Shown here: positions 59,371 through 64,000 of the stretch, in pieces
How positions within the stretch are numbered: the stretch's first letter is position 1
Layout of the letters: each line of letters begins with the position of its first letter
Source of the DNA: Apium graveolens
Lineage: Eukaryota; Streptophyta; Magnoliopsida; Apiales; Apiaceae
Reading direction: 5' to 3'
Length of the DNA: 64,000 nt
Assembly (NCBI RefSeq): GCF_009905375.1
Contig: NC_133653.1
Span: 84,670,079-84,734,078, forward strand
Made by a program: the position numbers and the translations under genes
Notes under the pieces: model-generated
What the model saw: the letters and a program-made list of their open reading frames with translations, nothing else
The model's database searches: none
What the model was told of the DNA's origin: nothing

Positions 59371-60722
59371 ACTTGTGAATATCTAAAATCTGTTCTTGAG
59401 TGAATTTATAAATGAATTTTTCATAAATGAAAAATTCATTTGCAAATTTATTTTATCATTTTCCAAAATTTCTTGCTTATTTCTATGAAATTTTTATTAT
59501 CTTATCTTATTTATTTACTCAACTTGTTAATTTTAATGTCTCGGAATATTTTATTTTCTCTAAAAATATTTTTCTATGAATTTTATTTGCTAAAATTCAA
59601 AAGAAATCTATTTTTGGACTGAAAATATAATTATCTCTGAAATATTTTAATTGTGTAAATATTTTCTGCCATATCTATATTAGTATTTATTGTAGTTTTC
59701 TGTAATTTTGTTTATATATATATATGTTCTGTTTTTGTTAAAAACTGTTTGTATTTATTTTTGTTAAAAACAGTTTTTTTATTTTAATTATTAAATATAT
59801 ATATATATATATTTGTTTGTTTGTGTTAAGTTTATACTTGAATGACAATCGGCAAGACAATTGAAATTGTCTTGCTGAAAGTCATTTCAGTATATTTATA
59901 TAAATATGTAATTTAGTTTATACTAGAATGACAATCGGCAAGACAATTGAAATTGTCTTGCTGAAAGTCATTCCAGTACAAATACGTGTTTATTTTTAAT
60001 ACAGTTTAATTTTATAACTAGCAAGACAATCGGTATGACTATTGATTGTCATGCCAGTAATAAAATTAATATCAGATATTTTATGATTTATTTTGTACTG
60101 GTATGACAATCGGTATGACTATCAGATTGTCATACCAGTTATATATTATTACTATTTTTTTGTTTTGTCTTCTCAAAATGCCTGGTATGACAATCGGGAA
60201 GACAATCGGTATGACTTTCCTCGATTGTCATACCAGTTGTCTTCTTAAACGTTTTTTTTTGTTTTGTAAATCATTCAGTTCAGTTTTTCTTCAAAATTCC
60301 AACAGTCTTCATTTTCTCTCTTATTTCTCTCTCTCTTTATTCGATCAAAATCAAAACCCATCTCCATTGTCTTCCTTACTCGAGTTTTTACTCAGCAAAC
60401 TAAAGCATCACTTCTATTATATACATACACGTATATATATACAGAAGTGCTGCAAAAAAAATTTTTAATTTTTTTTTTTTCGATTTTTCCCCAAAAATCA
60501 GTTTGTGTTTGTTTGATTTTGGGTAATTCTATTTAATTTTTTTGGCGTCTTGTGCGTTTTTCAAATCTGCTTTTGTGAGTTAAGAACTTTAACGAGATAG
60601 ATTTCTTTCTAAATTCTTCGAATATAATTGATTTAATTCAAATTATTAAATTAATTTAATTAATTCGAATTTTCTTAATATTATTCTTAAAATTCTGAAA
60701 GTGTTTATTTTATTATTTTTAA
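59371..60722 (+). other. Spacer between pol and third ORF of element V, with repeated hairpins
   Basis: AT-rich non-coding DNA. At 59840-60240 it holds at least five inverted-repeat units, for example CAAGACAATTGAAATTGTCTTG (59852 and 59938, each a 10-bp perfect stem) and related TGACAATCGGTATGACTAT units at about 60018, 60104 and 60183. These resemble the cluster at 54083-54310 in the LTR. Pyrimidine runs follow at about 60310-60345 and AT-rich sequence up to the ATG at 60723. The spacer could carry a promoter or splice signals for the third ORF, but none is proven. Confidence 0.65.
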
Positions 60723-63700
60723 ATGGCTCTCAATTTCCAAATTGTCGCACATAACCTTGTTGGTTATTTTAATCCAGATAAATGTGATGTAGAAAAATTT
60801 AAGCCGTGGATTAGATTTTTAAATGACCATTCGATTGTTAGCTCTGCTATTAAATCAAATGTGATTTTAAATGTTGATCTGCTCAGACTGATTTGCACAA
60901 CCTCTACTGTGGCCGATAATTTTAAATCTTTTTCATTCACCGTGGAAAACATACAGTATGTGGTTGATGAAACAGTCGTCAATCGAGCGTTAAATTTTCC
61001 TATGGACAATTTCTGTAATTTGCCCTCTGAAAATGATATTTCAAACTTTTTCCATGCTATTCACTATCAGGGGGTGATTAATTTAACCAAGTTGTCTAAA
61101 TCCAATTTGGTTTCTGAATGGGATATTTTCTTCGATACACTTTCTAAAGTGTTTGCCAACTGCACTAAATCCAACTTTTACAACATCACTTCCACTCTGC
61201 AGTATATTGGTCTTGCGATTGTTTTCAATCAAAGGATCAATTTTGGCAAACTACTTTTACCCAATCTTTTGAGACGTCTCACTACTGCTTTACTTGATCA
61301 TTCTACAAATTGTAGGGTCTCGTGCTACTATGCTCGTTTTCTCATGCTCATAGCAGAACATATTCTCTCACCTGAGCATAAAGCCCTTTTTGCTAACTCC
61401 TCAGTAACCGAACCCCCTCTAGTAAGCAAAAAGATTTACACCCGCCAAGACACAACTTTTAAATTCATGCAAGTTCCAGTACTTGTATCTGCTTTCATGG
61501 CCATTTATATTCCTTTACCTATCTTCAATCTTCCCGGTCATGAACAGCATGCTCAACCTCCAGTGGTTCAAACCACCCAGGCTCAAACATCAGATGCTCT
61601 TCCTCTACAGGTAATAGTTCCTCAAACTCAACCTATTCCTACTTCTGTTGAAAGACCCCCAGTGGTTGATAGGACTGACCATGAAGTGGTAGAACCACAA
61701 CTTCAATCCCAGGTCATAGAGCCAAACACAGAGTCACAACCTATCTCAACCTCTCCCCCACTGTCTAAAATGTTTCCTAGAAGGTTAGTAGGAAGTAGTT
61801 TGTTAGTAGATGTGAATGAACCCTCAGCTCTGCCTCCACCCAAGAAAAGGAGAACATTTACTGAGGCATCTGAAAGCCCATCCTTGTTCTCCCAACAGGA
61901 CATGGACTTTGAAATGGCCACAGAATAGTTACTAGAAACATTCTCTCAATAGGATGAATCTATTGAAATTCGCCATAGGGCCATGGCATCCTGTACTGAG
62001 TCAAGAACAATTCCATTACTCACAATGGAAGCATATAGACCAGTAGATGATACTCAGTACACGGAGCGATGAGTGCACATAGACTCAGTTACAGTGCCTG
62101 CCATAGTTACGGCAGAAGAGCAATCACATGCTTCTGAGGGAAAATCTGACTCTCAGCCACCTTTAATAGAGTCATTTTCTCCCCTCCCAGATCCAACACC
62201 TCTGGCTCCCTCACGGGATTCTCCACTCACATATTTATCTGGAGAAAGTGGAGGGCAACTCGGTCAATCTATCCCTGAAGTAATTCAGACATCTATTTCA
62301 CATGAAATGATAGGTTTGACTGAGGATCGGGACTCGCGAATTCCCATTGCACCACCACTGACCTCTCTTGAAGAGGCTAGGGTGATTTTAAATGAAGGTA
62401 CAGAAGATCAGCATCAGGAAGACTCCTCACGAGCAATTATATTGAGAGATACACATGCACGTGAGTTGAGTGAATCAAACAGGAGAGATATTCAGGTGAG
62501 CACACACACAGACACAAACACTGAAAATCTATTAGCTCAAATTGCTGATCTCAAGGAATAACTTGCAAAAAGTCAGGCTGAAGCTAAATCATTCAAAGCA
62601 CAAGTGGTTGAACGGTCTTCTTCTTCCACCTCTGTCAATAATCAGCTGGCTCTCATCAGGACTGAAATATCAGATTTGAAGACATCTGTTGTACCAAAGC
62701 TAAACTCAATCCAGGCATCTCCAACATTATCAGCTGACGACATTTCAAACTTCTGCTCTCTACATACAAGAATGACTTCTCTTGAAGACTTGGTTGAAAT
62801 GAATCATTCACTGGATTCCTCCAGATTTCTGAAGATAGAGACGGGTATGGAACATCTGAATGAAGGGATGAAGCACTTGAACTTCATGATCAAAAATTCT
62901 CACTGTCCCAATGAAGCACAAAGGACTTTCTTTGAAGGGCCGTCTGGTGGAGGCTCAGGATCGGGAGGTGATGAAGGTCATGGAGGATCTAAGGGAAAGT
63001 CTGTAGAGGATTCCTCAACTAAGGGGGAGAAGAAAGGGAGAAGTGAAAAGGGAAAAGAAAAAGATTCGTCTGCTGGAGGCACAGGGAAGCCTGATGATAT
63101 CTACTATAGTGGAGAACATGATGACTTTGATATTTGTGACGTTCCCACTGAACCAGTCTTGGAAGATAAAGATGGTTTCTTTAAAGCTGAGGAGGAAAGT
63201 GATTTTGGAGAATGGGAAGAGGAAGCTCCAGTGGATCCTCTGTTTGAGAAAGAGTTTCAGCAGCAGCAGTCAAAGATGAAAAGAAAAGAAGCTGAACTCA
63301 AAAAGGTATCCCAGATCATTGACATGAGGAAAGACATACAAAGAACAGAAACTCTTCAAAAGCAACGTCTTCATGACATTAAAGCTCAAGAAAGGAGAAG
63401 AGATGTCAGACTGAAGATTGGTGAAAAATGGGATGAAGCTAGGAGAGTACTTGATATGCCTCAGCTGAGCACAAACAATGATAGGCAGTTTCTACACCTT
63501 CTGGACAAGCTGGAGATCTCTAATCCAAACAATGACATGTACATGAATGCTATAAAGACTGAAGTCTCAAGGATCACAGCTGCCTTTGACAGATCACTAA
63601 ATGAGATGAGCATATTTGTATATTGTCAGAGCGAATGATCTTTCAAGGTGTCACTTCATCTGTTTGAGAATCGTTCTTTGTCAGAGATTTGGGTTCTTCT

Positions 63701-64000
63701 CAACAAAGTCAAAAGAAGCTCAGAATTGAATGAAGTTCTTCGAGAAAGGCTCAAAGAGTTTGCCAGCAGGGCTAGTCCTCAAGTGGTCAACAATCCTCAT
63801 CAGGTAAGATTCTTTAAGTCTGACTGTCTTCAAATCTGCCAGCTCGATTCACAATCTCTTAAAGACTACTCAGCTAAGCATCTGGTCTGGATGGAACATC
63901 ACCTAAGAACTGCTGGATATTCATCCATGTTGAAAACTCAAGCAGCTGATTTGATTCAAGCTTATTGTGAAAGGAATACTAAAAGGTACAATCAACTCAA
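60723..64000 (+). pseudogene. Third ORF of element V (env-position ORF), partial
   Basis: ATG at 60723 opens a frame that stays the same to the window end (over 1,090 codons). It is broken only by TAG 61926, TAG 61950, TGA 62070, TAA 62559 and TGA 63636. The N-terminal 250 residues look globular (MALNFQIVAHNLVGYF, FKPWIRFLNDHSIVS, ALNFPMDNFCNL). A Pro/Gln-rich region with a basic PPPKKRRTF motif follows, then a low-complexity acidic region. Next come helical segments with heptad-like spacing (62580-62900), a Gly/Lys-rich patch (about 62940-63080), an acidic patch, a charged coiled coil (63240-63440) and a helical tail. I see no signal peptide or membrane span, so the usual 'envelope-like' label for this position is not supported here. 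Confidence 0.75.

Larger units (their letters stand above)
54787..64000 (+). mobile_element. Element V: SIRE/Maximus-like Ty1/copia element with third ORF (3' end outside)
   Basis: Internal region of a copia element: primer site, gag, protease, integrase, RT and RNase H in copia order (integrase before RT), ending at 59370. A 1.35-kb spacer and a very long third ORF follow and run past the window end. A third ORF after pol is characteristic of the SIRE/Maximus lineage. Stops and two frameshifts show that this copy is inactive. The 3' LTR is not in the window, so its age cannot be judged. Confidence 0.85.

Noticed and set aside
61703..61921. Minus-strand frame within ORF3 of element V
   Set aside because: Shadow of the plus-strand frame, without a domain of its own.

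Overview
The window looks like nuclear DNA from a large-genome dicot plant. It is AT-rich, carries no intact host gene, and is almost entirely nested LTR retrotransposons, most of them broken. The lineages seen are plant Ty3/gypsy chromoviruses with tRNA-Met primer sites and C-terminal chromodomains, a Tat-like Ty3/gypsy element, and a SIRE/Maximus-like Ty1/copia element. The species cannot be named from this sequence.

Left block (1-30.8 kb). Element I (1-10801, minus, left end outside the window) is a Tekay/Del-like chromovirus with a 4.33-kb LTR. It sits inside the internal region of related element II (10802-16336, minus; 3.8-kb LTR). Element II, and separately element IV (16824-28523, minus; complete, 2,932-bp LTRs, target duplication CATAA), lie in the 3' part of an older Tat-like element VII, which reads on the plus strand. 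What remains of VII is an antisense extra ORF, two tandem-repeat blocks, a polypurine tract and a 3' LTR with a TATA box.

Middle block (30.8-38.8 kb). There is a stretch of unassigned sequence, then the 5' end of a small Ty1/copia element VI. Its gag reading frame is cut by a CACTA-like transposon end. The DNA beyond that end holds a pseudogene fragment of a subtilisin-like protease (C-terminal Fn3-like domain). A 176-bp tandem array and non-coding retroelement-like DNA follow.

Right block (38.8-64 kb). Element III (38767-52424, minus; 4,040-bp LTRs that look identical, target duplication TTAGA) lies in LTR-like DNA upstream of element V. Element V (plus) is SIRE/Maximus-like: primer site at 54789, gag-pol to 59370, a 1.35-kb spacer with repeated hairpins, then a third ORF of more than 1,090 codons running off the window.

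Main points: element III is very young by its LTRs but has lost the catalytic aspartates of protease, reverse transcriptase and integrase, which suggests it was moved in trans. Element I is also young (6 differences in 929 bp of LTR) yet has a shuffled interior. The chromoviruses carry remnants of a reading frame between the primer site and gag. All percentages and repeat counts were made by eye.
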